Source: Neostapfia colusana
Taxonomy: Eukaryota; Streptophyta; Magnoliopsida; Poales; Poaceae
DNA length: 64,000 nt
Direction of reading: 5' to 3'
Assembly (NCBI GenBank): GCA_030760725.1
Contig: JASWHV010000013.1
Location: forward strand, 42,132,699 to 42,196,698
A program made the translations under genes and the position numbers. The notes under the pieces are model-generated. The model was given only the letters and a program-made list of their open reading frames with translations, had not been told where the DNA came from and searched no databases. Shown in pieces: positions 44,401-56,340 of the stretch. The number at the start of each line of letters is the position of its first letter. Position 1 is the first letter of the stretch.

Positions 44401-45470
44401 CGATTGAGGACCGAGCCGTGTGCGGGCCTGTTGAACAAGCTAGAACAGTACCGAAGACCTACCGGCTATATGGGAACCGGGAAACTGATGTAACTCGGGT
44501 AGCTGGGTATTGAGGCATTGCCCGTCGTTCAGAGGGTAGGTTGAGAGCTCGAGGTGTAAATCAGCTGGCGGCACAGAGATGCGCGTGCAGGGACCTCTTG
44601 CTCGGGACGATGGGACCGGTTCAATATTTGGCTAACGGGTGAAAGGTAGTCGCGTACGGCGTCCGTGATGGTTGTTGTAGGCAACATCGAGTACGGGCGT
44701 ACGTGACGGGTTGTTCGGGTAACCCTGCAGGTGTAAATCGATTATAATCGCCGTCCCTCGCGGTCAGTGAGTACCACTTGTTCACTGTACCGTGACGTAG
44801 AAAGAACAGGCTAGTTACATGTTAAAATGTTGCTGATTGAAAGTTGGATATTGATTGTTAATGATATGTTGTAGCTTAGTGCTAACTAAAGTTCTTTTCA
44901 ACTTTGGGCAAAGTACATGAGAGAAATGCGTTTCTTGTTTGATTGCGGCTCTCTCATGTGCCTTAGCGTAAAGTTCTCCACAACCTGCTGCTAAAACTTG
45001 AAAGTAAGGTTCTACTAATTAGGCGAGTCCTTGCAAATGATTTTGACCTCATGCAACCCATCACCCTCATGTAGAAGTTTCATGTTTAGGTGAGACGGGT
45101 CAGACTTGCTGAGCCTTCGTGCTCACTGCTTGTGTTTGAAGCTTTTGCAGGGTTCTATGAGGAAGGGACTCCCGAAGAGGAGACGGAACCCCAGGAGGGG
45201 AACCCCGTCGAGTGGGAGTCGTGCACGCCGCAGAGTTAGTGTGCGAGTGTGCTAGCAAGGACACGTTCGAGGGCTGAACGTGCACTTGATGCTTAGTCTA
45301 CGCCCGCGAGTGTGGACTAAACTTATTTTGATGTAAACATGTTAATAAACTTGTTTATGTAATAAAGCTTCCGCTTCCGCTTTGTACCTTTGACGTGTGT
45401 TATACGGTGTTGTGCAACGCAGCACCCCTCAGCGTGATCCTGGCTCGACAGGACCAGTGGGGTCGTGTCA
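41426..45470 (+). repeat. 3' LTR of intact family 1 element (4045 bp)
   Basis: Same boundaries and length as the 5' LTR. It differs from the 5' LTR at three places noticed: equivalents of 30684 (C here, A in the 5' LTR), 31317 (T here, C there) and 31561 (G here, A there). The minus-strand sibling has C, C and G, so two changes are in the 5' LTR and one here. TATA-like box at 42181; AATAAA at 45361. Confidence 0.97.
43979..45239 (+). other. Candidate mini-gene in 3' LTR (family 1)
   Basis: Exon alpha 43979-44059 and exon beta 45151-45239 are identical in coding text to 32589-33849, with donor GCAAGC and acceptor TTTTGCAG intact. Because it lies at the 3' end of the element, transcripts from this LTR would read out into the interrupted host element. 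Confidence 0.45.
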
Positions 45471-45475
45471 TTGTG
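45471..45475. other. Target-site duplication TTGTG, right copy
   Basis: Matches 30031-30035. Confidence 0.95.
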
Positions 45476-46315
45476 TTTGGCTGCGCCAAAACCGGTGCTG
45501 ATGTTAGGTGTTTCACCTATGCCTTGAACGCTGCTTTACATGCTGGACTCCAAACTTATTTGGTAGCCTTCTTCAGCAGCTATGTCCTAGGCTTGGCAAT
45601 CTTCGAGAAGTTCAAAATGAACCTCTGATAATATCCTGCAAGTCTGAGGAATTTTTCCGTACCTCGTTAATAGACCACGGCGACTTCCAATGCAGCACTT
45701 ATGCGATATTGCTCGGGTCCACAGCGATGTCCTCCACTGAGATAATATGCCCGATAAAAAGTACTTGTGATATCTAGGATTCGCACTTGCTGAATTTCGC
45801 GTATAGCTTGTGATCCCGCAGCCATTGCAAGACTATACGCAGGTGTTTCTCGTGTTCTTCCTCCGACTTGGAATAAACCAGTTGGTCATCGATGAAGACC
45901 ATGACAAACATGTCCAGCTCCGGCATGAATACCGAGTTCATCAAGTACATGAACTGAGCTGGAGCGTTGGTAAGGCCTAGGAACATGGCAAGGTACTAAT
46001 AAACTCCGTACCTTGTCGAAAAACTGTCTTCGGAATAGCCTCAGCCTGTATCTCAATCTGATGGTACTCTGATCTTAAGTCCATCTTGGATATTTACTTT
46101 GACCAACTGATCAAACAATATTTTGATCTGTGGTAACGGGTACTTGTTCTTGATTGTCACAATGTTAAGCGGACGAAAATCAACACTAAGCCATAGGGTT
46201 TTGTCGTTATTCCTATTACACAGCATTGAGCAACCCTAAGGTCATGAGCTTGGTTGTATAACACATTTGTTCATGGGTTCACTTAGTTGCTCCTTCAACC
46301 GTTCTCTTTGCTGTG
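45476..46315 (-). pseudogene. pol: RT to RNase H start of the interrupted older pol
   Basis: Continues the minus-strand pol of 28133-30035 across the insertion. The text includes the RNase H start (TSAPVLAQP-like, 45480-45560), RT with MVFIDDQLVYS near 45880-45920, GLTNAPAQFMYLMNSVF (45915-45985), and the RT N-terminus (VTIKNKYPLP- and RPSSSPWG-like, 46110-46310). Several stops and frameshifts are present. The text stops at about 46315, where leader-type sequence of another family begins; gag, protease and ORF0 are missing. Confidence 0.8.
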
Positions 46316-47872
46316 CAGAACAGGCTCTTCTGTCCTAACCCAGATTTTGATTCGTTTAGAAGCATTTTCATAACTCAGGTTGCATACCAAAACTAAAGTT
46401 AACTTCAATATATTTCCAATGAGTACTCATGTGCCTCTAGATCATTTCTGAATTAGAAGTTATGACTGCTCAAAGTTGACAGAATTACTGGACAAAATTT
46501 GCCAGCATCTCCTTTGTATGTGGCTGACTTTATCACAGTTGTATACGCAGATACCATATGAATCTGAACAAACTTTGAACTACAACAATGTTGCATATCT
46601 CATAACCTTTGCAACGGTGTACCACAGACTCCTTAAGGATTTTTCTACAGGAATTTATGGCTTAAAAACAGAAAGGTCCAGAGAGGTTTTTCTGCTGTCC
46701 TGGTTCTGAACAGTTTGCCTTCAACTGGACTTTTCACTCAGTTAACGTGTGATTTTGCTCTGGAGGTCTACAAAGAAGTTGTAGAGCACTTGAAAATCTT
46801 TCCAGAAATGTATCATACACCCTAATCGGTTAAATCTACTCAGAGTTATGCTTTTTTAAATTATAGCAAGAATTCCTGCCGAAAACAAAGCACTCTGTTT
46901 TTGAAATCTTTGAAACCTAGACGCTCTCTCATGTGAATCTTAGTTCAAAATAAGAGTTCCGTAGCTAATATTTGTTTCAAACTTCCATTTTTAGTTTAAA
47001 GTTAGCTCATGAATGATTTCTTCATAGGGAAGAGGTTATTATGTTTAGTACGGCGTCGAGGCACCGTAAGAACAATGTCGGTACTACGTAGCCTCACCAA
47101 AAGAAAACCTAACCGGATTATACCGGTATATACGTCTCAATTGTGGCACTAAGACGGTCACTCACACACGTGTACTACACGGGATACGTACATGGTTAGT
47201 ACCTGCAGAAAAACACTCAATGATGATGCACACATATGTTTTTCTCATTTCAGGCAGTTCCATATCAATACTTAAAACATACGTCCCTTATCATTTCCAT
47301 ACGGGCTTTCCTTGAGTCAAGCCACGTCTCAAGGTACATGGTTGTGTTTTTACACCACACAACAGGGAATCTGAGTAGAGCGCGAACGGGTCATCACATT
47401 TGGGAATTGTATCAACACAACATATACCACCTACTTCCCAGCAGGGGATGCCGATGGCAAGCGCTGCGTATGTCCCCCTGGGCTATTTCTAGACAAACAC
47501 ACTATCGCGTTACTGACCACAAGATGGGTCTCCACTTACTTGCCTAATGCACGCTAGGGATCAGGAACATGAAGAGTCCAAGAGTTTCATATTAACGTCT
47601 CACACCAAGCTGTGAGATTTAGCCCTGAACCACTTTCCTCGTCAGGGGAGCTAACCGAAATTGAACCGCTTTCGGTGGCGTTATTTAGCATGCTTACTGA
47701 GCGTAGGTTCGTCGTTACATAATAAAAATTCAGAATTATAACAAGTATGTTAGTGCTGCCACTTTAAGTAACTATACTACTATAGTCCTTATCTGGTCCT
47801 AATACCATTTCCTCACCGTATCCTAAGTTTTGTCGTAATAAGATCCTTATTCCGTGCGCTATTACCAATGTG
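46316..47872 (-). other. Leader remnant of a family 3 element
   Basis: The minus strand resembles the family 1 leader in places (the AAAGTTAACTTCAA stretch, the GTCGGTACTACGT block near 47070) and runs to a PBS at 47873. ORF0, gag and protease should lie to the left but are replaced by RT of a different element at 46315. ORFs in this stretch are short and unconvincing. Confidence 0.6.
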
Positions 47873-47884
47873 GCTCTGATACCA
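47873..47884 (-). other. Primer-binding site, tRNA-Met type (family 3)
   Basis: The complement reads TGGTATCAGAGC, three bases from the LTR end at 47888. Confidence 0.9.
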
Positions 47885-47887
47885 CTG

Positions 47888-50800
47888 TGAGGGCCCGGTC
47901 CCGATCACGGGGCCGTGCCTCTCACCCAGGAATCACATTGGGTGGTGCCGTGCGATGCGGCACCCAACAGCACACATAATAAAGCATCATATTACATAAA
48001 TCAAGTAGAAGCTTACATAGTGTAAATTTTACAAATACTTCTCAAAATAATCTACAGCGGAAGACTATTACAACTCACGTCTCACATCTATGCTAAGCAA
48101 CAGAGAAGGTGTCCAGCCCGCGGACCCTTCTTGCTAGCAACACTATCACAATAGCAGTGGCAGGGGTTGCCATAAGTTCACCACTCGGAGAGTTCCGAGT
48201 CTCATCTGACACCCGTACATATCAGCGTACAGTTATTACCTGCAAAACAACTTATGCAGTATCCGTGAGTACGAAGCTCAGCAAGACTTAACCGTCACTC
48301 TAGTCATGAAACTCTACATGCTGAAAATAGAGGGCTGAAAATAAAAGTGTGCACAAAGTATGATCTTGAGCTAAAGGAGAATTCTTACTTCAAGTTTTAA
48401 GCAACTTTTATAGTCCTCACGCAATTCACATCGAGACTCCACAATCAAACAAGAAATTCTTCATCTCGATGTCACATGCCCGAGGTGAAAGTAACTTTAG
48501 TGAGCTACCCTAGACCCATACATACCTTGCGCCAACAACGTCGAGACTCCACAATCAAACAAGAAACGCTTTGCCTCGATGCTACTAGCCCAAGGTGGAA
48601 AATAAATTTAGTGAAAGTGTTGGTCATTCCTCATCTCCATTATGAGGATTACTCACGAAGCAATTTTATGGTTTTCCCAATTTATTACTACGTCACGACT
48701 CACTGTACAAGTATGCTCACTACCACGAGCGACGGTGATTGCAATTAAAAACACCCGGCTGACACGACACGTACGCCCGTACTCGGCGTTGCACATAGCA
48801 ACCATCACTGACGTCGTACTTGGCAACCATTCACACGATACCCAAATGTCGAACTGGCCCCACCGACTGGGATTAAGTCTCACTACGGCAAACCCTCGTA
48901 GAGCCGACTTCTCTATACTTTCAGCATCTGCATCAGACGGTGAGGTATGCCTCGACACCCAGGTTAACATGCTACATCGGTTTCCTGGGTCCCATATAGC
49001 TAGTATGCATCCGGTACACATCTCAAACTTGTCCAGCGGGGCCGCACACGAGTACGGGCCTTAATCGACTCGGACATAGACTAGGTTCACAGGACCACGT
49101 CATTGAGACTTCCATCCACTGCCCGGTCTCCATTCCAAACTATGAGGATCAATTCCCAACTCTTCCGATTGATCCCCCTTAATCCCGGTTCACAAGTAGG
49201 AAACTGCCTACTCGAGTTATGCCTCTTTTAATCCACTTTTGTTAATTTGAGATCAGCAGTTATAATCAATTGATAACCTATTCTACATTTTACTCACGGG
49301 TTTCCTGGGTCATGCATTTGGAGTGTCATATCACCTAGACTTAATGCAATAAACAAAATGCTAGACATATAAAGTGAATACAAATAAAAACTTGTAAGTT
49401 TTGATGCAAACCGGGGCTTGCCTTTGTTTTGCAGGGGACTTATATATATGAAGTTCAGTTAGTGAAGACCACTTGGCTTGATCAATTGTTTTCCTCCTTC
49501 CTTGATCTCCACTCTGATGACTTCAAATTCTCCACGTAGAAACTACACGTAATGAATATGCATATATGTTTGATTGTAAAACTTTTGGTAACAAGTGCTA
49601 AAGACAAGTTTAAAACTGGAACTATGTTTAAGAATTTAAATGACACTGGTGCTAGTGGTTTGGGTTTGGGCTAAAGTATTATGATCAAGTGATAAGTGAG
49701 GTTCATCACTTGTGTGGTGATCACCTAATGAAGTTGAATAGAACATTATTGATCCAGGGCTCCAATGAAGCTGGAAAATTTCTTGTGAGTTCCTTGTTAC
49801 GTGAAATTAATCTGGGCCGAAATTTAGAAATTTTCAATGAGTAGATCACTCAGAACAGTTACCTAAGCATTTAGGAAAAAGGGAATTAATTCTGAATAAA
49901 CTTGCACCTTCATGTAAATTCAAGTGAACTACAATTTCAAACATAGCTCAGGGAGCATGCATGAATTTTCCTAGAATTTTTGGAGCTAAGGATTTCCTAG
50001 AACTGAATTTCCAAGTTTTGAAAATTTTCTGAAATTGTTTCTGTACTCACTTGAACACAGTAACTTCAAATCGGAATTCACCTAATCAAATCAACTCCAA
50101 ATGAGCTGAAACTTTTACAGGAGTTCACTAACATCCTAAAGAATGTTCTGGCCAAATTTGAGGATTTTTGGATTACCAAACTCCCTCTAAAATTCTTTTG
50201 CTGAAAAGCTTTAAAGCATTTTCCAGAATTAAATAATGAGTTTCATACAAATTGGTTTGCATATTTAGATAGAGTTTTCCAACCTAAACCCAACCCAATT
50301 TGAATCACTAAATTTGGAGCTTCCTAGCAAAATTTATGAGGTTCTAAAGTTTGGGGAAAAATCTGAAATTGAACTCTGTTCTATTCTACAATTTTCAGAG
50401 ACATAAGAAATTAACACAACATTTGGCCAAGCAAATGAGGTCCAATGCTTCTGAAAATTTTACTAGTGTTCAAGTATTGTTGGAAGAATCTCCTGCAAAA
50501 TTTGGGAATTTTCCAATACACAGAACTCCTGGAAAAATTCCTACAAAATTTTCCTTATATGAATTAATGAGCCAAATCCAGGTATTTTCATAAACATTGG
50601 GCTGCACCCCTGGATAATACTCTTTGAGGGGAATCCAACAAAATTTATTTGACAATTTTTGGACATTCCTACACAAAGTTAGGGCTCTCCAAAATTTGAA
50701 TTAAAATGGGAAATTCTGGAAATGTTTAAAATCTGCCCGTGGGTCCAGGGGGACCACGTGTCACTCGCTGGGGTACGCCACACGGGGCCACTGATTTCTT

Positions 50801-52568
50801 CCCGTGCAGACACAAACAATCCTGCAGCCGCAGCAGATCAGAAACTTAAATCTCTGTCGCTGACACGCGGGACCCGCCGGGTCAGCTTCAACCTCCGGCC
50901 GCCCGCACGCCGCCGGGCTCGCCGGAGATGTGCTGAAACCCGACATCCAGCCAGCTCCCGAGCTCCCCCTTGCCTCTAGGGCCTAATTCCCCACTCTGAA
51001 CCCGATGGCACAACTTCCCCCAACCGGGTGTGGCTCTAACCATGCCGGTGACGGTGCGGCGGCTCGGCTCACCTTCGGTGGCGTCGGCCGGCTAGCCTAG
51101 ACCACCAGAAGCTTGGTGTGATGGCGCTGCAGCAACAGCGAGCCATGAGGAAGCTCGACATGGCTTCAGAACTGCTCGGGAACGATGTAAATTAGGGTTT
51201 CACCGTGCATCCGAGACCTCCTCCACGTTTGACCTCGGAAAAGCTAGAATTTGTGTAGTCTACGTGCGTTTCCCTGCTAGGGTTGTGAAGAATAAACGAT
51301 CGCCGACTACTGACGGTCCCGTGTGCAAAATTTGGCGACCTAAGAACGAGGATAGAGATCAAATTTAAGGTTACCGTGTCGGGAGGTCGGTTTGTGCCCG
51401 CCGGAGGAAAATTCCCGAATTAGCTCTCGGTCGTCCACGGCATGCCTTGAGCTTCGGAGGTGAGCACCACAGGGTCCTAGCGCGTCCGAGGGTACTCTTG
51501 CTCGGGCCTGAGAAGCTCTCTGTAGGGCTGTCCGCGTGAGACCCCTCCGGCGGTTGCTCTCGGTCGCCGTGGAAACTCGGTGTGAGGAGGCTTAGCACCC
51601 TCAGTGAAGGTTTGAGGACGTCCTGGAGGTTTCTAGGGTGCGGTTTTGCTGCTTATTCGAAGCTTGCATGCGAGCTTGGCGGTGGCCGTGCGATCGACAT
51701 GGTGGCGGCAGCCTTTGTCAAGCTCTTGTGCGAGGAGGAAGCGAACAGAACCGGGCCTCGGGGTTGTGGGCAAAAGAACACGGCTGAGGTCATACGGAGG
51801 GGAAACCAGCTCGCCAGCGCAAGGATCTCGAGGGGGAGGTGGCTCCAGCCTGCCCCTGTGTCGCACGGCGAGAAGGCCCGAGTTTTGTCTCGGTGGCACG
51901 GTTACTTCGAGTGGAGGAGGAAAAACAGAGACCGGGCACTGCCAATGAAGATCTTTTGCACACCGAATTCCCTCAATGACATGTGGACCCCACTGTCCAA
52001 CTTATCCCCTCAGATTTTTCTCACAAATATCTCCACACATTGGCAAACAACTCCATTCAAACGTGGAAAAATATAATCTGAACGGAATTTGAAGAATTGG
52101 ACAAGTTTCATCCAAATCCACATTTGAATTTGAATTCCTATGCAATTAAAAGTCCATTTGAAAAATGGGTAGGAAACATTTCCAAAACTTCATGAAACTT
52201 TGCCTACCCCCAAATTTGGACCCAAGGAATTCAAATATGAAATCTGATCTTTGATTTGGCAGCTGCAATGAAACTTTTAACACAACAGTTTGAAAATCAT
52301 TGTGTTACTTTCATTTGAATTTTTGAGTTCAACAATTTGTTCCAAAATCGGACTTTAGCTTCCTCAGACATATGGGAACTTCCCACCTTAGTTTTAGATC
52401 CCTCTTGGGTTCCAAGTCTTCAAATAAATATTTGAACTTGTGTGAAGAAAGCTCTCATGTGTGTTATCACATGTGGAAAAAGTTTTAACAAGTCCCATTT
52501 TTCATACATATGAAACCAACTTTGTGCAAACAAGAGTTTCTTTGTATTCATATTTTGGGACCTTTACA
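47888..52568 (-). repeat. 5' LTR of family 3 element (about 4.7 kb)
   Basis: In sense orientation it starts TGTAAAGGTCCC at 52568 and ends at 47888 next to the PBS. Its general plan is that of families 1 and 4: GC-rich promoter segment (about 50700-51950), AT-rich intron-like stretches, the GGCAAGCCCCGGTTTGCAT block (complement, 49403-49421), and the stem-loop 47944-47964 (GGTGCCG, loop, CGGCACC). Degenerate alpha and beta segments lie near 49410-49555 and 48100-48243. Its right edge abuts a plus-strand family 1-like LTR piece. Confidence 0.8.
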
Positions 52569-53447
52569 CCTCTTGCTCGGGACGATAGGACCGGTTCAAT
52601 ATTTAGCTAACGGGTGAAAGGTGGTTGCGTACGACGTCCATGATGGTTGCTGTAGGCAACATCGAGTACGGGCGTACGTGACGGGTTATTCGGGTAACCC
52701 TGCAGGTGTTAATCGATTACAATCACCGTCCCTCGCGGTCAATGAGTACCACTTGTTCACTGTACCGTGATGTAGAAAGAACAGGCTATATACATGTTAA
52801 AAGTTTTCTGATTTGAAAGTTATACTTTGCTTGTTAATGTCTTGTTGTAGCTTAGAGCTAATTAAAGTTCTTTTCAACGTTGGGCAAAGTACATGAGAGA
52901 ACTGCATTTCTTATTTGATTGTGACTCTCTCATGTGCCTTAGCGTAAGGTTCTCCACCACCTGCTGCTAAAACATTGAAAGTAAGGTTAAACTAGTAAGG
53001 CGAGTCCTTTGCAACTTATTTTACCTCATGTGCCCAAAAACCATTCATGTAGAAGTTTCATGTATAGAGGAGACGGGTCAGACTTGCTGAGCCATCGTGC
53101 TCACTGCTTGTGTTTGAAGATTTTGCAGGGGTTTATGAGGAAGGGACTCCCGAGGAGGAGACGGAACCCAGAAGGGGAACCCTGTCGAGTGGGAGTCGTG
53201 CATGCCGCCGTGTTAGTGTGTGTGCGTGCTAGCGGGGACACGTTCACGGGCTGAACGTGAACTTGATGCATAGTCTACGCCCGTGAGTGTGGACTGGACT
53301 ATTTTGTTGTAAAAATGTTCATAAACTGGTTTATGTAATAAAACTTTGCTTCCGCTTTGTATCTTTGACGTGCGTTATCCGGTGCTGTGCAACGCAGCAC
53401 CCCTCAGCATGATCCTGGCTCGACAAGACCGTTTGGGGCCGTGTCAT
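52569..53447 (+). repeat. Family 1-like LTR, 3' fragment, plus strand
   Basis: Starts CCTCTTGCTCGGGACG, equivalent to 33204 in the intact LTR, and ends GGGGCCGTGTCA at 53447. No PBS follows, so this is a 3' LTR end or solo LTR piece. Exon beta at 53128-53216 has the acceptor TTTTGCAG, but one base is missing in the middle, shifting its frame. The stem-loop GGTGCTG/CAGCACC is perfect Watson-Crick here. Confidence 0.8.
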
Positions 53448-55377
53448 CCAAGACCCTAGAATTGCCATAGGAATTCAGAGAAGCCAAATAGCTAAGAAAT
53501 ATCCTTAGGCCACATCTTACATCAACATTGTCTGAAATTTTGCAAGCCATACCTCTGTATAATCTATGGACCACTGTAAAAATTCCAGAACATGTTGAGT
53601 TCACCTTCTCCAGTTTCTGCTATTTCTCTCCAGCTTTATATTTATGTCTACTAAATAGCTCTTTGAATTTTTCTCCAAAAAAATCCACTGTCCACCTAAA
53701 GTTCTCCTCTGTTTCTGTCCATAAGAGAGTTCATCTCTCACTTACAAGTTGGTCTAAACCATTCTTAAGTCATAAAACACTTTTGTTTTATAATGTCTTT
53801 ACTTGCAACATAAAACTGTGCATATTCATATCAGTAGGAAACACGACGAAGGAGTTCAACGAGGAACTCGACTCGGAGCGGCAAGTTGAGGCATAAATCG
53901 TCGCCAAGCTACTGGCTTAAATTTAGAATCAACCTGCAGCAACATAAGGCAAACCCCGGTTTGCATTTAACAGCTTTTAGTTATATTTTACTTTGTATCA
54001 CTTTTATTGGTCTAGTATGTATTGTGCATTTGGTCAAGCTGATTGATACTCCAGATGCATGACCCACAAACCCTTGGAGTTAAAGGGTAGAACAGGTTAC
54101 CTTCGTGTAGTTTATGCTAGGCTTAAGTTGCATAGGAATCGGTATATGTCGGTTAGTTGGAATCTACTCGCGAGGCTAGGATTTTGGTTCAACGGGGTAT
54201 GATTCTAGATAATGAAATTCCTGGAATGGAAAATGAGACCGAGCAGAGAGTATAAGCAGCAGGATGTTGGGCCTGTGTTGCCGTAGCTCTGTTTGTGTCA
54301 GTTAAGGACCGATACATATGCTGCCCTGTTGAGCAAGTTTGAACAGTACTGGATGCATACTATAATTATGGGGTCCAGGAAACCGATGTAACTCAGGTAC
54401 TCTCGTGTCAAAACTCATACCGCCGTCCTTTGGGGATTGGTGCCAGAGGTGTAAACCCACTAGCAAAGCAACTTCGACGTGTTCCGGGTAGTGGCCCTTC
54501 TAATGGATGGTAGAACTTGTTCGGCATTGGAGTGACGTGTGAAATGTTGCTGCATACAGCGTAAGAAAGAGCTCTTGTGTGAGCCTTTCGAGGAGGGTGT
54601 ATGTGTCGGGTGTTCTGGGTGTGTCCTGATTCGAATCACCGTCCCTCGCGGTTTTATGAGTACCACTTGTTCACTGATTTGTGACGTAGTAATTACTTCC
54701 AGATGAAGTGAGATGAATCATTGCTGTTGTGAAGTTCTTAAGTTCATTGAATTGCAAACCATGTATGCTATAGTTGTAGAGCTCACTAAGTTTATATTCC
54801 ACTTTGGGCATAACCACATCAGAGGAAAGCGTTTCTTGTTTGATTGTGGACTTCCGATGTCAGGGCTGCCTAAGGCATCTTAATCGGCTGCTATAAAACT
54901 GAAAGTAAGGATTAACATGTAGGCGTGTCTTTGTTGCATCGTCCTGTTCCTATATTATGAATCCCTGCATGTATAGTTTCACATTTTAGGAGTGTCGGTT
55001 AAGTCTTGCTGAGCCATCGTGCTCACAGTTGCATTATTAGTGGTTTGCAGGTTATATAAAATTTGATATGAAGATGGTTGTTCGGTGAGACATCGGAGAC
55101 TCACCGGAAACCCTGCTGCTGCACTCACATTTGTTGAAGCTAGTAAGAAGCGTCCGCGGCTGGACGTCTTCTCTTTTGCATAGTTAGGGCCAATAGTACG
55201 TGGGTATGTATATTCCACTGCGTGTACCTTCGTGGTATTATGTTGTAAATGACACTATATTGAGAAATAAACGACTTTGTATATTTTGGTTTCTTTTTGT
55301 GTATGCTGTTGGGTGCTGCATCGCACGGCACCACCCAATGTGTATCATGGAGTGTGGATCCCGTAAGGGGTTCACAA
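53448..55377 (+). repeat. Family 3-like LTR, 3' part, plus strand, degenerate
   Basis: Contains a decayed exon alpha position (from about 53838, after TCAGTAG), GGCAAACCCCGGTTTGCAT (from about 53948), the TTGCTGAGCCATCGTGCTCAC block (about 55004) before TTTGCAG, AATAAA (about 55265) and a GGTGCTG/CGGCACC stem-loop (about 55315), ending near 55377. The left boundary and target duplication are not clear. Confidence 0.65.
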
Positions 55378-55378
55378 C

Positions 55379-56340
55379 ATGACGTCACCTTCATGATGCG
55401 CAAGGCTTCCCATTTCGGAAGTCTGTAGTTCGTCACCGATGACGGCAGCTTCGTGAGCCTAGTTGACGATTTGGTTGTCGACGTCGTCGACAACGCCCGT
55501 GAAGAGTACTTCCTGGGCATGATCGACCAGGCGTTGCCATCCCTTCTTCCCCTCTTAGACGACGTGGCCAGCTGCGACTACAGCACCGACTCCGAGTCCG
55601 ACGAGGACTGTCGTCCTTCTCGCGAGCGCTGCATCATGGAAACCGGTAACACCTCTCCAACCGCTCCCCCTGTCGATACCCCACTTTTGCCATTACTCAT
55701 GCAGCAAGAAGCACTGCGCCGAAGCCACAACGAGGAGCCGATGGCCATGCAAGAATTGGCCTAACAACTTGGGGTGCACGTCGCATCGCGCTCAACGCAG
55801 AGAAGATGCAGTAAACGCAGACAGAGCCACGTTTGAAGCATCACGTGGCCGCCACCCCGGCTTTAGTGGAGAACGAGCGTGTGTTCGCCAGGTTTGTACA
55901 AGCATCACCATCGACATGCACGACACGCCATGCTTCGAGCGGCAAGCCAGAACGTGGCGGCCGTAGCGGACCTGATGCGCAATCTCCCAGAGCCCAAAGA
56001 GCCGGAGGTGCAATGCGCATACCAAAACCTTTGCTCGCTGCTGGAGAGGGCCACGGACCAACATGCCGAGAGCTCGCTAGCTCGTTGGCAAGAGGCATCA
56101 ATCGGTGATGGCTCGCACGGTCATACTAAGAGCACCGTGGGACACCTCGAGCCTACGCTCCAAGCCAAGCCAAGAGGGCAAGCTCATCTACCCCTTCACG
56201 CAGTTTGATACGTGAACGTACAGGGTCATCAGACTTGCGCAAAGCTCTTGAGGCCCAAAGAGCAGCCAGGGAGGATGTCGCAGAACAGCGTCCCGAATGT
56301 TGATGCCAACCGCGTCAGGGCGGGCGCTACGACGATTGTG
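55379..56340 (+). pseudogene. Degenerate gag-like coding stretch
   Basis: A higher-GC stretch with coding character: a frame open from 55453 to 55764 (contains EEYFLGMIDQALPSLLPLL and a serine/aspartate-rich STDSESDED), then, after breaks, a frame at 55879-56208 (contains NVAAVADLMRNLPEPKEPE and YQNLCSLLERATDQHAESS). Together these resemble the N-terminal gag text of grass gypsy elements of the Tat/RIRE2 type, recognised only from general resemblance. No CCHC, protease or RT follows. It could alternatively be a host gene fragment. The transition to AT-rich LTR-like sequence is at about 56340. Confidence 0.35.

Larger units (their letters stand above)
30036..45470 (+). mobile_element. Complete, apparently intact family 1 Ty3/gypsy chromovirus (15.4 kb)
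   Basis: Full structure: 5' LTR 30036-34080, PBS 34084, leader, ORF0 35582-36526, gag-pol 36799-41355, polypurine tract 41411 and 3' LTR 41426-45470, with 5-bp target duplication TTGTG. Both LTRs are exactly 4045 bp; I noticed only three differences (near 30684, 31317 and 31561 against their partners). No stop or frameshift occurs in any ORF. At the rate commonly used for grass LTRs (about 1.3e-8 per site per year), three differences would mean some tens of thousands of years. It is inserted, on the opposite strand, into the RNase H region of an older relative. Confidence 0.97.

Noticed and set aside
51582..52076. 164-codon plus-strand ORF in the family 3 LTR
   Set aside because: It is antisense to the LTR, has no domain, and its start and end fall in promoter-like GC-rich sequence.
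53448..55377. Separate host gene with exons at 53528-53896 and 55453-55764
   Set aside because: The first part aligns in plan with family 3 LTR landmarks (GCAAACCCCGG block, AATAAA, stem-loop); no exon structure links it to the gag-like stretch.
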